Source of the DNA: Cacconaster sp045642485
GTDB lineage: Bacteria > Bacteroidota > Bacteroidia > Bacteroidales > UBA932
Direction: 5' to 3'
NCBI GenBank assembly: GCA_045642485.1
Contig: JAZUIV010000078.1
Span: 1-13,270, forward strand
Length of the DNA: 13,270 bases
Shown here: piece after piece, positions 1 through 7,242 of the stretch
Position numbering within the stretch: position 1 is the first letter of the stretch
Layout: every line of letters begins with the position of its first letter
Position numbers and translations under genes: made by a program
The notes under the pieces: generated by a model
What the model was told of the DNA's origin: nothing
Seen by the model: only the letters and a program-made list of their open reading frames with translations
Databases searched by the model: none

Positions 1-141
1 GGCCTTCGACTTCCCGATCCCGGACTGTTGCGCACCGGTCTACGTCTCCAAAGCCAAACAGACTACGAGGCGCCGCGGCCGTCTCGCCAAGCCCAAGGTC
101 GAGAAACAGACTTTTTAGTACAGAAAATTGAAAAACTCAGA
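1..141. repeat. Left copy of a perfect 141-bp terminal inverted repeat
   Basis: Bases 1-141 are the exact reverse complement of 13130-13270. Pairing fails at the next base (A142 against A13129). The repeat holds the 3' end of an inward-reading gene (stop TAG 116-118) and 23 further bases ending in AAAAACTCAG and A141. The inner edge coincides with the break in the protease gene that follows. This fits the inner end of an insertion sequence or another mobile repeat, present in opposite orientation at both ends of the window. The exact length also equals a common largest assembler k-mer, so the true repeat probably continues outside the window. Repeat identity is read directly from the sequence; the mobile-element reading is inference. 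Confidence 0.95.
2..118 (+). CDS. 3' end of an unrecognised gene (left copy), possibly a transposase tail
   Basis: An open frame enters from the window edge and ends at TAG 116-118, giving 38 residues. It starts AFDFPIPDCCAPVYVSKAK and ends KPKVEKQTF. The tail is very basic, with RRRGRLAKPK resembling an AT-hook-like DNA-binding stretch, although the core is RGRL rather than RGRP. The same fragment occurs in opposite orientation at the other end of the window. Presence at both ends within a repeat, a basic C-terminus and a stop about 23 bp before the repeat edge are what the end of an insertion-sequence transposase would look like, but I do not recognise the family. It could instead be the end of another duplicated gene. 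Confidence 0.5.
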   Translation, partial: AFDFPIPDCCAPVYVSKAKQTTRRRGRLAKPKVEKQTF

Positions 142-146
142 ATCTT

Positions 147-2984
147 ATGAGGAAATATGAGTTGGGAAAAGAACTGCACCGTCAGATATGGGACACGATT
201 CCTTCCCAGTCCCCTTTTATGATGCTGACGGACTGGCAGGATGACGGAAATGCGGGAGTCGGGGTGCTGCCTCACACCACCATCCAGGTGAATCTCGCCC
301 CGATGAATATGGCCTATTTCGTTTCACCTTCCAATGAACGGTTTGACCATCTCTTCAAGCACGAGTACACCCACGTGGTGATGGCGGACAAGACGAATGA
401 CCGGGATATGGGATGGCGGCGATTCACCGGCAACAAGGTGGTGCCGAATTCAAAATATCCTCTCAGCGCCCTGTGGAGTTACCTTGATGCTCCAAGATGG
501 TATGCCCCCAGATGGTATCACGAGGGTATCGCCTGCTTTATGGAGACCTGGCTCGGAGACGGGGTGGGGAGGTCTCTCGGAGGCTATGACGAAACCTATT
601 TCCGTACACACATCAAGGAGGGGGAGGAACTTTATTCGGTGGTCGGCCTGGAGACGGAGGGCACGACGTCCGATTTCCAGCAGGGTGCGACCTCTTACCT
701 TTACGGAACAAGGTTCGTCAACTATCTGGCATACGTCTATGGCTATGAGAAGTTGATTGATTTCTACAACAGGACGCAGGACAGCCGCACGTTCTATGCA
801 AAACAGTTCGAAAAGGTCTATGGCAAGTCCCTCCGCACCGTGTGGAAGGAGTGGGAGGATTTCGAGAAAGAGTATCAGCGGCAGAATCTTGAGAAGCTGG
901 CGGAGTACCCCCTGACGGAGTGCAGGCAGATGGTCGGGAAGAATCTCGGCGCCACATCACCGATTATCTACGATGAGGAGGCGGGGGAGGCTTTCGCTGC
1001 AGTTTACTTCCCGGGAAGCCCCGCGCAGGTTGTCAGATTCCCTTTGGACACTGCATCCGGTACCCTGGGCAAGATGAAGAAGCTGGCGGAGATCGACGGT
1101 GTCCAGGCCTATCAGACTGCGTACATCGCTTACGACAGGCGTGGGCGCAGGCTCATCTGGACGGACAGGAATTCAAAGATGCGCGGACTTGTGGTGTTTG
1201 ACCTCAAGCGGGGCAGGGTGGAGAAGAGGCTGAAATACCAGCGTGTGTACGACATCTGCTATGACAATGCGGGCGACTGTATGTATGGTATCATCAGCAA
1301 TCAGGGCATCTGCCACCTCGTCAGATATGATTCCGCACTTGAGGAGAGAGAACTCATCTACAGTTTCCCTTTCGGAGTGAGCGTGAGCGACTTGGACGTA
1401 TCTCACGACGGAGAGAAGATAGTGATGTCCGTCCTTGGCAAGAAAGGGGAACATTCGCTGATAATGTTCAGGCGGTCAGACATCGAGAACTCCAATTACG
1501 AATATCAGACTCTTTATTCTTTGGAAGACTCCAACCTGAGCCAGTTCCGCTTCAGTCACGACGACAGCAGACTGGTCGGATTCAGTTACTACACCGGTGT
1601 CCCCAACATCTGGACGCTTGATCTGGAATCCTGCAAGTTCGACCTGCTTTCCAACGTCCAGACCGGCCTGTTCGCACCGTATCTTGCCTCGGACGGCAGT
1701 GTCTATGCGCTTGAGTACGGTTCTGACGGGATGACTCCGGTCCGGTTCGAATACAGGGTGCTTGAAGATGCCAACAGTGTGGAATTCCTGGGACAGAAGG
1801 CTTTTGAGGCCAATCCCGGCCTTGCCGAACTCTCAACTCTGAAGAAGCCTGTGGAGGAAATAGGTTTCGGTGAGGTCTATGATTCGGTGAAGGTATATAA
1901 ACCGTTCAGGGAAATCAGGTTCCAGGGGGCCTATCCGGATATCAGCGGGTTCACGGACAAGGAGGGGTGGAACAAGATGACGCCGGTCCTCGGCTATCAT
2001 TTCGCATTCTACGACCCGCTGTCCCTTTTTTCCGTCAATCTGTTCGTGGGGGCTTCTCCGTGGAGTCACAACGACTGGAAGAACAAGTTTCACGCGAGCG
2101 CCGAGATAAAATACTGGCAGTGGACTCTCAACGCGGCCTGGAACCCGACCAGTTTCTATGATCTGTTCGGCCCGAGACGTTCTTCCAGAAAAGGCTACCA
2201 CGTCTCACTCGGATATGATTCCAAACACACGATGCAATATCCATTCACCTGGGACTGGGGTGCCTCAATCGCGCATTATGGAGATATGGATGCGCTACCC
2301 CTATATCAGGAGATTACGACCGACATTCACTCTTTCCAGACGGCGGATGTCTATATAAAGGGCGGCAAGGTACGCGGCTCCATCGGGTCGGTTGCGGCCG
2401 AAAAGGGATACCGTTTCTCAGCCGAAGGCTACACCTATCTGGCGGACGGGAAATTCTTCCCTTCCCTGGAAGTGTCGGGAGATGCCGGATTCCTGCTGCC
2501 CGTCGGCAGGCATAATTCATTCTGGTTCAAAGGCTCTGCCGGCCAGTCGTTCGGGGACCGCGGCTCTGCCTTCGGGAATACCTATTTCGGCGGTTTCCGC
2601 AACAACTTCGTGGACAACGGTGAGGTGAACAGGTACCGGACCGTCAATGCAATGCCTGGTGCGAATATCGACCAAATCGGTGCCCACTGCTATCTGAAAG
2701 CGACCGGGGAAATCAATTTCTGCCCCATCCGGTTCAACAATTTCGGAGCCTTGCAGTGCTATCCCAACTACATTCAGTTCTGTCTGTTCGGACACGACCT
2801 GGCAACGGACCTGTGGGGTGGCGGCAGGGAATTCAAGGCAAATTATGTCAGTGCAGGAGCCCAGATGAACATTCAGATGGTCTTCTTCACCCATATGAAG
2901 ACCACTCTTTCCTTCGGGTATGCCAGAGTCTGGGGCGGCGGTCTCAACCAGGGTGATTTTATGTTCTCCCTGAAGTTGCTGTGA
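147..2984 (+). CDS. N-terminally truncated gluzincin-type metalloprotease with TolB-like propeller and barrel-like C-terminus
   Basis: The 945 visible residues begin inside a peptidase-MA-like domain. Zinc-binding HEYTH lies at residues 72-76 (ligands H72 and H76, general base E73), and the third ligand is E126 in WYHEGIA. Roughly residues 230-580 read as repeated beta-strand blades of a TolB/WD-like propeller (for example SHDGEKIVMS, SHDDSRLVGFS). Residues from about 600 to the end are aromatic, strand-rich and Gly/Asn-rich like an outer-membrane beta-barrel. Family members are secreted and start with a signal peptide and some 50-80 residues before this point; none is present here. The frame upstream is closed by TGA 129-131, inside the terminal repeat, so ATG 147 is only the first available start. 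Very likely the gene was cut by the repeated element or by a contig junction. APRWY is duplicated in tandem at residues 115-124, just before the third zinc ligand. The product would lack an export signal and is probably non-functional as shown. Substrate is unknown. Confidence 0.8.
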   Translation: MRKYELGKELHRQIWDTIPSQSPFMMLTDWQDDGNAGVGVLPHTTIQVNLAPMNMAYFVSPSNERFDHLFKHEYTHVVMADKTNDRDMGWRRFTGNKVVPNSKYPLSALWSYLDAPRWYAPRWYHEGIACFMETWLGDGVGRSLGGYDETYFRTHIKEGEELYSVVGLETEGTTSDFQQGATSYLYGTRFVNYLAYVYGYEKLIDFYNRTQDSRTFYAKQFEKVYGKSLRTVWKEWEDFEKEYQRQNLEKLAEYPLTECRQMVGKNLGATSPIIYDEEAGEAFAAVYFPGSPAQVVRFPLDTASGTLGKMKKLAEIDGVQAYQTAYIAYDRRGRRLIWTDRNSKMRGLVVFDLKRGRVEKRLKYQRVYDICYDNAGDCMYGIISNQGICHLVRYDSALEERELIYSFPFGVSVSDLDVSHDGEKIVMSVLGKKGEHSLIMFRRSDIENSNYEYQTLYSLEDSNLSQFRFSHDDSRLVGFSYYTGVPNIWTLDLESCKFDLLSNVQTGLFAPYLASDGSVYALEYGSDGMTPVRFEYRVLEDANSVEFLGQKAFEANPGLAELSTLKKPVEEIGFGEVYDSVKVYKPFREIRFQGAYPDISGFTDKEGWNKMTPVLGYHFAFYDPLSLFSVNLFVGASPWSHNDWKNKFHASAEIKYWQWTLNAAWNPTSFYDLFGPRRSSRKGYHVSLGYDSKHTMQYPFTWDWGASIAHYGDMDALPLYQEITTDIHSFQTADVYIKGGKVRGSIGSVAAEKGYRFSAEGYTYLADGKFFPSLEVSGDAGFLLPVGRHNSFWFKGSAGQSFGDRGSAFGNTYFGGFRNNFVDNGEVNRYRTVNAMPGANIDQIGAHCYLKATGEINFCPIRFNNFGALQCYPNYIQFCLFGHDLATDLWGGGREFKANYVSAGAQMNIQMVFFTHMKTTLSFGYARVWGGGLNQGDFMFSLKLL

Positions 2985-2987
2985 CGG

Positions 2988-3020
2988 TTTGGATTTGAGG
3001 TGAAACCTGTCATATCTTTG
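2988..3020 (+). promoter_or_regulatory. Bacteroidota-type promoter upstream of the palindrome and the 3230 gene
   Basis: TTTG at 2988-2991, 21 bp, then TATCTTTG at 3013-3020 matches the Bacteroidota consensus TTTG / TAnnTTTG. It begins four bases after the stop of the protease gene. Transcription would start near 3027, giving a leader of about 200 nt before ATG 3230 that contains the whole 3067-3205 palindrome. Consensus match is seen directly; activity is inferred. Confidence 0.6.
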
Positions 3021-3066
3021 CGGTAGCAAACGAAAAAAGCTGAAAGAAACAATTTAAGTCATTAAT

Positions 3067-3205
3067 AAAAAATAACTTGGTAATCTTTATGAATCTTGTT
3101 TCGCCTTTTGAATATGTATTTCAGTCGAGTAGCCCGCTACACTCCTTCATTCCATATCCAAAATTCATAAACAATCTTTCATAAATCTTTACCAACTTAT
3201 TTTTT
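3067..3205. repeat. 139-bp imperfect palindrome, a long hairpin in the leader of the 3230 gene
   Basis: The two arms pair in order: AAAAAATAA (3067-3075) with TTATTTTTT (3197-3205), TTGGTAA (3077-3083) with TTACCAA (3189-3195), TTTATGAA (3086-3093) with TTCATAAA (3178-3185), TTGTTT (3096-3101) with AAACAA (3169-3174), TTTTG (3106-3110) with CAAAA (3159-3163), ATATG (3112-3116) with CATAT (3153-3157), and a GTAGC-CC-GCTAC tip (3129-3140). That is 45 pairs interrupted by small mismatches and one-base bulges. It could be a degenerate miniature transposable element or a structured 5' leader RNA. I see no flanking target duplication and no run of T after the stem that would make it a simple terminator. 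Confidence 0.75.
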
Positions 3206-3229
3206 AACCATTCCTAAAAAATATCGGTT

Positions 3230-4126
3230 ATGTACGTAAAAAATCAAAACTTCGCAATCTATCTTATTCTCGCCGTAGCGGCGGGATTCGGGTTGGGTTT
3301 CCTTTTCGGCGGTCTTTCCGTCCAGTCTGATCTTGCCGGCGGAGACATCTCCAAGGCCTCGCGCTATTCCGCCCAGAAGGAGGATCCCGCACTTAGTGTA
3401 ATAGAGGACAGGCTCAGGAATGACGAGGAGTTTTTCAACAGCACGAAAGGTGCGATGGACCTCCTTCAGAACCGTATGACGGCTCTGTCCGAACTGACGG
3501 AAAAGACAATGGAGGTATGTTCCGGAATCCCTGAATTCCAGTCGATGATGACGGAACTTAAGTCTATGAATGCCAAGGCGTTCAACACCTCTCTGGCTCT
3601 TACCAATGCCAATGCGGGTCTTGAGAAGCTGGCGGCGGGAAAACTCGCCCCCGATTATGAACTCTATTCCAACCAGGCATATATCGGCTTCAGCAAGGTT
3701 GAGAGTCAGATGGACCTCGGCAAGAGAGTGTATGACGTTTCATCCGCATATCTCGCCGGCAAGAGGGGCGACCAGTACAAACCTCTTGCGGACATTGCCG
3801 TGGTATGGTCAGTCTATTGTGCTCAGGATGCCTATATGAACGGCTCCAACAAGGACATCGAGTATTGGAAGAACAAATATTCCGAACTTGACGGTGTCAT
3901 CGGTTCCGAGATTCGGGCGCAACTTGAAAAGGCGCTTGCCCAGGCCTCCAAGGCACAACTGAAGGCCGGAATACAGGACAATTTCGAGAATCTCCTTCAG
4001 GACGCGCAAGTCTTGAATAAAGTTATGCTTCTGAGCGGTGGAACTGCGATTATTTTCAACGGTTCGGTTCTGGAAGCCGCATTCCCTGGATTGACTGACT
4101 TGGGAGAAAGGCTTCCCATAGAATAG
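3230..4126 (+). CDS. Hypothetical single-span membrane protein with a helical extracytoplasmic domain
   Basis: 298 residues, function not recognised. Residues about 8-28 form one hydrophobic segment rich in glycine (AAGFGLGFLFGG), suitable as a membrane anchor or signal anchor. The rest is predominantly helical and charged, with heptad-like stretches (about 48-110 and 225-262), and probably lies in the periplasm. Only two cysteines are seen in the body and no enzyme motif is apparent. ATG 3230 is the first start in the frame and immediately precedes the hydrophobic segment; the upstream region is A/T-rich, as usual for Bacteroidota translation starts. It stands alone between the palindromic leader and a convergent GH127 gene. 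Protein reality is supported by length, codon use and the membrane segment; role is unknown. Confidence 0.8.
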   Translation: MYVKNQNFAIYLILAVAAGFGLGFLFGGLSVQSDLAGGDISKASRYSAQKEDPALSVIEDRLRNDEEFFNSTKGAMDLLQNRMTALSELTEKTMEVCSGIPEFQSMMTELKSMNAKAFNTSLALTNANAGLEKLAAGKLAPDYELYSNQAYIGFSKVESQMDLGKRVYDVSSAYLAGKRGDQYKPLADIAVVWSVYCAQDAYMNGSNKDIEYWKNKYSELDGVIGSEIRAQLEKALAQASKAQLKAGIQDNFENLLQDAQVLNKVMLLSGGTAIIFNGSVLEAAFPGLTDLGERLPIE

Positions 4127-4153
4127 AATTGTAGCAGAGCGACCCGTCAAGGC

Positions 4154-4199
4154 AAACTGATGAAAGTCCGTCAGGGTGATTGGCATCCTGTCACAGTTT
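4154..4199. terminator. Weak candidate bidirectional terminator between convergent genes
   Basis: In the 80-bp gap between two convergent genes there are nested short arms, AAACTG (4154-4159) with CAGTTT (4194-4199) and CAGG (4172-4175) with CCTG (4187-4190). The outer arm ends in TTT on the plus strand. The stems are short and unevenly spaced, so this is a low-confidence suggestion based mainly on its position. Confidence 0.25.
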
Positions 4200-4206
4200 C
4201 TGAGGT

Positions 4207-6060
4207 TCACTTGAAAGGAACCCAGACTTTCATCTGACCGGCTTCGCGGTTGTCCCAACTGAAGTAGGGGATATACTTCAGGGTATTTCCGTCAGTCGTG
4301 GCGGTGATGGTTTCGACACCTCCGAGAAGGTCCTTTTCAAATGCAGACTCGAAAACGGTGCTTCCGCTGATGGAAACCGTATTGAAATCCACTTTGTTGT
4401 CGACTTCCTCTATGCAGAATACCAGCGGTCCGCGCTGAATGGCGCGCTGGCCTTCGTCAGCGGCTATGCGGGGGTCGGCGGCGATAACTTCGACAGGCAT
4501 ATCCATATTGATGGACATACTGTCGCCTTTGCTCCATTTGCGGTCTATGACGGCATAGCCGCGGTCGAGGACGAAATCCTTGGTCTCTTTTCCATTGACA
4601 CTGATGCTGAATGACTTGCACCAGCCGGGAACACGCATCTTAACCTTGCCCTTGTAGGCGGACTTGAAGGTGAGGGCCGCTCCTCCTTCCCAGGGATAAC
4701 CGGTCTGGAGACTGACGTCCACATTCTTGCGGCCCACCTTGAAGGATGCGTCATTGCCTATGTAGAGATTGACCCAAAGGGCATCGGCGCTGGTGCCGTA
4801 AACATAGCTGCCGATGGAAGGTATGAAGCGGCAAACGTTGCTGGGACAGCAGGCGCAGCCATACCATTCCTGACGGTGATGGTCGCCGTGGGAGGCGAGG
4901 GGATTGACATAGAAGAACAGATTGCCCTGAAGATTGATGCCGGCAAGGACTCCGTTGAAAAGAGATCTCTCGACAATGTCGGCATACTTGGCTTCTCCCT
5001 TCCACTCGTTCATACGGTGATTCCACAGGCACATTCCTATAGAAGCGCAGGTTTCGCAATACGCCTCGTAGTTGGGCAGTTCGAACGGGGCGGCGAAGCC
5101 CTCGGTGCAGTAAGCGACTCCGATTCCTCCGGTGATGTACATCCTTGTCCCGACAACATCGTTCCAAAGCCTGTCAAGAGCCTCCATATAATTGGTCTCG
5201 GGCATATAGGCTGTCACGTCGCACATACCGCAGAAAAGATACATTGAGCGGACTGCGTGTCCGGTGATTTCAGTAAGTTCGCGTACAGGTAGAGAATCCT
5301 GATAATAAAGGGGGTTCCACTTGCTCTCAATGCCTTTGGTGACATCATATGTGCCGAAGCCGTGGCCGCGCTCTTCAAGGAGCCAGTATGCAAAGTCAAG
5401 ATATTTCTTCTCGCCGGTCACTTCGTAGAGCTTGACCAGGGCAAGTTCGATTTCCTCGTGCCCGGGGACCCAATCACGCTTGCCGGGGCCGAATACAGTC
5501 ATCATATGGTCCACCATCTTCTGAGCCACATCCAGAAGTTTGCGCTTGCCGGTGGCTTTGTAATAGGCCACACCGGCTTCCAGAAGGTGACCGGCGCAAT
5601 ACATCTCGTGCTTGTCCATATCCACCCAGCGGCGCTCGGGTTCCTGAATGGTGAAGAAAGTATTGATGTATCCGTTTTCCTGCTGAGCGGCGGCGAATTT
5701 GTCTATCCACTCGTCTGCCTTGGCTTCCAGAGCGGGGTCAGCATTGTTGATGAGGCTGTATGCCATACCTTCGACAGCCTTGTACACATCGGAGTCATCG
5801 AAGAAGATACCGGAGTGGGGACCTTCAGGGATAGCGGCTTTTTCAAAGTTGCGGATTCGCCCGGTTTGGTTCTCAATCTGGTCGATGCAGACGGGGATGG
5901 TGTTCTTGGCATTGTTTTCCAGTTTGGGAGACCAGAAAGAGTCCTTGATGAGGACCTGGGAGAAGTCAACCTGCTGCATTGCCTTGGGTGACTCCTTGGT
6001 TGCGGGCGTGCAGGCAATAATGAAGCAGACGGCCGCCAGAGGGAATAGGATATTTTTCAT
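4207..6060 (-). CDS. GH127-family beta-L-arabinofuranosidase, lipoprotein (DUF1680)
   Basis: 617 residues. Enzymes of this family release beta-linked L-arabinofuranose from plant cell-wall glycans and glycoproteins, using a zinc-bound cysteine as nucleophile. Key residues line up with Bifidobacterium longum HypBA1: E320 (CTEGF; acid/base, E322 there), E336 and C338 (YCETCA; zinc ligands), C404 and C405 (GCACCPSN; nucleophile and zinc ligand, with about a 10-residue shorter loop before them). N-terminal residues 1-17 are a lipoprotein signal (hydrophobic stretch then IIAC, acylated at C17), so the enzyme is probably anchored in an envelope membrane. I chose ATG 6058-6060 because MKNILFPLAAVC gives a proper signal; an in-frame ATG at 6078 would only add MYFCIA. 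The gene is monocistronic, faces the unknown membrane protein tail to tail, and has no SusC/SusD neighbour. The related family GH146 is an alternative label. Confidence 0.92.
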   Translation of the reverse strand: MKNILFPLAAVCFIIACTPATKESPKAMQQVDFSQVLIKDSFWSPKLENNAKNTIPVCIDQIENQTGRIRNFEKAAIPEGPHSGIFFDDSDVYKAVEGMAYSLINNADPALEAKADEWIDKFAAAQQENGYINTFFTIQEPERRWVDMDKHEMYCAGHLLEAGVAYYKATGKRKLLDVAQKMVDHMMTVFGPGKRDWVPGHEEIELALVKLYEVTGEKKYLDFAYWLLEERGHGFGTYDVTKGIESKWNPLYYQDSLPVRELTEITGHAVRSMYLFCGMCDVTAYMPETNYMEALDRLWNDVVGTRMYITGGIGVAYCTEGFAAPFELPNYEAYCETCASIGMCLWNHRMNEWKGEAKYADIVERSLFNGVLAGINLQGNLFFYVNPLASHGDHHRQEWYGCACCPSNVCRFIPSIGSYVYGTSADALWVNLYIGNDASFKVGRKNVDVSLQTGYPWEGGAALTFKSAYKGKVKMRVPGWCKSFSISVNGKETKDFVLDRGYAVIDRKWSKGDSMSINMDMPVEVIAADPRIAADEGQRAIQRGPLVFCIEEVDNKVDFNTVSISGSTVFESAFEKDLLGGVETITATTDGNTLKYIPYFSWDNREAGQMKVWVPFK

Positions 6061-6067
6061 AGCAATA

Positions 6068-6075
6068 CAAAAATA
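6068..6075 (-). promoter_or_regulatory. Putative -7 element for the GH127 gene
   Basis: On the minus strand TATTTTTG matches TAnnTTTG, just 8 bp before ATG 6060, which predicts a very short leader. No TTTG is found 19-22 bp upstream. That region is the outer inverted repeat of the element at 6088-6313, so the original -33 box may have been replaced by the insertion. Confidence 0.4.
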
Positions 6076-6087
6076 CAAAATACTTTG

Positions 6088-6313
6088 AGAATCTGTTTTG
6101 AAATGATTAACTTCGATTCTTATGCTTCTTTTTTGCGTATTTTTCGTTGCTTTTCAGCCCCAGCCCGGCGGGCTAAAGCCCTGCTGCTCGGGCCGCAGGC
6201 ATCAAAATGCCTGCTTTTTACCACTCGCGACCCCATTGCGGCCTCAAATCACCAAAAAATCCATCGAAAAATAGCCTATAATAATTTTCGTGAACCATTT
6301 CAAAACAGATTCT
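6088..6313. mobile_element. 226-bp MITE-like element with 18-bp perfect terminal inverted repeats
   Basis: AGAATCTGTTTTGAAATG at 6088-6105 is the exact reverse complement of 6296-6313. Inside, TATTTTTCG near 6139-6147 pairs with CGAAAAATA at 6264-6272. There are also two compact hairpins, AGCCC-GGC-GGGCT (6162-6174) and GCAGGCAT-CAAA-ATGCCTGC (6195-6214). No convincing protein is encoded. The architecture (short, non-coding, perfect ends, internal symmetry, intergenic position) fits a miniature inverted-repeat element or another dispersed palindromic repeat. No clear target-site duplication is seen. It lies between the GH127 start and the secG terminator. Confidence 0.6.
6195..6219 (+). terminator. 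Hairpin with T-tract inside the MITE-like element
   Basis: An 8-bp perfect GC-rich stem, GCAGGCAT / ATGCCTGC, with a CAAA loop is followed by TTTTT (6215-6219). This has the form of an intrinsic terminator for plus-strand transcription, although no plus-strand gene ends here. It may be part of the repeat element rather than a gene terminator. Confidence 0.45.
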
Positions 6314-6316
6314 GAC

Positions 6317-6355
6317 AAGAAAGACCGGCTGAAAATTTTTCAACCGGTCTTTCTT
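6317..6355 (-). terminator. Strong intrinsic terminator of the secG operon
   Basis: AAGAAAGACCGG (6317-6328) pairs perfectly with CCGGTCTTTCTT (6344-6355). The stem continues, after one mismatch, with TGAAAA / TTTTCA in the loop. It starts 18 bp after the secG stop. On the minus strand the 3' arm is U-rich (UCUUUCUU). The symmetry allows action in both directions, and on the plus strand TTTT follows partly within the arm. Confidence 0.75.
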
Positions 6356-6373
6356 TTCGGGTATATTTCAGGA

Positions 6374-6703
6374 CTATTCTCCGGCGGGAGTTCCGACGGG
6401 GAATTCAGGAGTTCCTTCTGCGGGAACAGTCTTCTCAATCTGGGATTTTACGCTCGTGCTCCGGACGGCTTTCTCAGGGATTACGAAAGTTGCGACAACG
6501 CAAAGAACGAGGATGGTGCAGGCGAGGGTCCAGGTGGTCTTCTCAAGAAAATCAGCGGTCTGACGTACACCGAAAGTCTGGTTGCCGGCTGCGAAATTCG
6601 CTGCCAATCCGCCTCCCTTGGAGTTCTGAAGAAGAACGACAAGAGTGAGCAATATACTGGCAATCACTATGATAATAGAAATTGTAATGTAAACGGCTTG
6701 CAT
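6374..6703 (-). CDS. secG: Preprotein translocase subunit SecG
   Basis: 109 residues, the usual size for Bacteroidota SecG. SecG is the small accessory subunit of the SecYEG channel in the inner membrane and helps SecA-driven export. Two membrane helices are visible at about 3-25 and 58-75. Between them is the family signature LLQNSKGGGLAANFAAG (24-40), followed by a polar Pro/Glu-rich tail. It is the last gene of the operon, 8 bp after the TPR gene, and is followed by a strong terminator hairpin. Assignment is firm. Confidence 0.95.
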   Translation of the reverse strand: MQAVYITISIIIVIASILLTLVVLLQNSKGGGLAANFAAGNQTFGVRQTADFLEKTTWTLACTILVLCVVATFVIPEKAVRSTSVKSQIEKTVPAEGTPEFPVGTPAGE

Positions 6704-6711
6704 AATAAAAT

Positions 6712-7242
6712 TTATTTTTTGTTTTTTAATTCCTCAATAAGGGCCACAAAGTAAGCATTTTTTTCCGGATATAACAAAATAAGTTTTTCGTAAATCTCTA
6801 TGGCTTTGTCGAAAAGCCCTTGCTGGACATATATTCCGGCGAGTGTTTCCGTGAAAACTCCGGAATTCTCCTGCTCTTCCGCCTGAGGCATCGGCTGGGG
6901 GGCTTCATCATTTTTATCGGAACTGAACCGGCGCAAATTGAGCGCGGAAAAGGCAAGCCCCATATCTTCAAGCCCTTCAAAGTCCTCTTTGCCGAAGTAA
7001 TCTCCGCCGCCGTTGGAGCGGGAAGCGGATTTTCGGGGCTTCTTTTTTTCGTGGGCCACGATGAAAGCGTCCGGAGAGGGGAGGAAAAGCGCGTGGGGTG
7101 CGGCGGCTCTGACAATCGAGGCCCTGTCAAGTTCAGAGCCGGCTGTCCGGAGAATCAATTCCGCTCTGGCCGCGGTGAACCACGGGTATTCCGCTATCAT
7201 AGCCTTCAGTTCATTGAGGCTTTTGTCCTTGAGACTTACCAT
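6712..7242 (-). CDS. TPR-type protein of the lptE-secG operon, unknown function
   Basis: 176 residues with no signal peptide, so probably cytoplasmic. The C-terminus (about 131-165) contains a TPR-like helical pair, TETLAGIYVQQGLFDKAIEIYEKL followed by LYPEKN. The N-terminus (1-35) has a short helical motif with MIAEYPWFTAAR, and the middle (about 65-125) is a low-complexity charged and polar linker. ATG 7242 overlaps the lptE stop by 7 bp, a sign of translational coupling. Genes of this type recur between lptE and secG in Bacteroidales; a role in envelope biogenesis is a guess from context. Confidence 0.85.
   Translation of the reverse strand: MVSLKDKSLNELKAMIAEYPWFTAARAELILRTAGSELDRASIVRAAAPHALFLPSPDAFIVAHEKKKPRKSASRSNGGGDYFGKEDFEGLEDMGLAFSALNLRRFSSDKNDEAPQPMPQAEEQENSGVFTETLAGIYVQQGLFDKAIEIYEKLILLYPEKNAYFVALIEELKNKK

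Noticed and set aside
3809..4258. Minus-strand open frame (149 codons) across the end of the unknown membrane protein gene
   Set aside because: It overlaps both convergent genes and shows no start region, signal or domain.
6058..6078. GH127 start at ATG 6076-6078
   Set aside because: It adds MYFCIA before an ideal lipoprotein signal and overlaps the predicted -7 box at 6068-6075.
6085..6315. 76-codon open frame across the MITE-like element
   Set aside because: It runs through the inverted repeats and hairpins, has no recognisable protein features and is best explained as chance in a repeat element.
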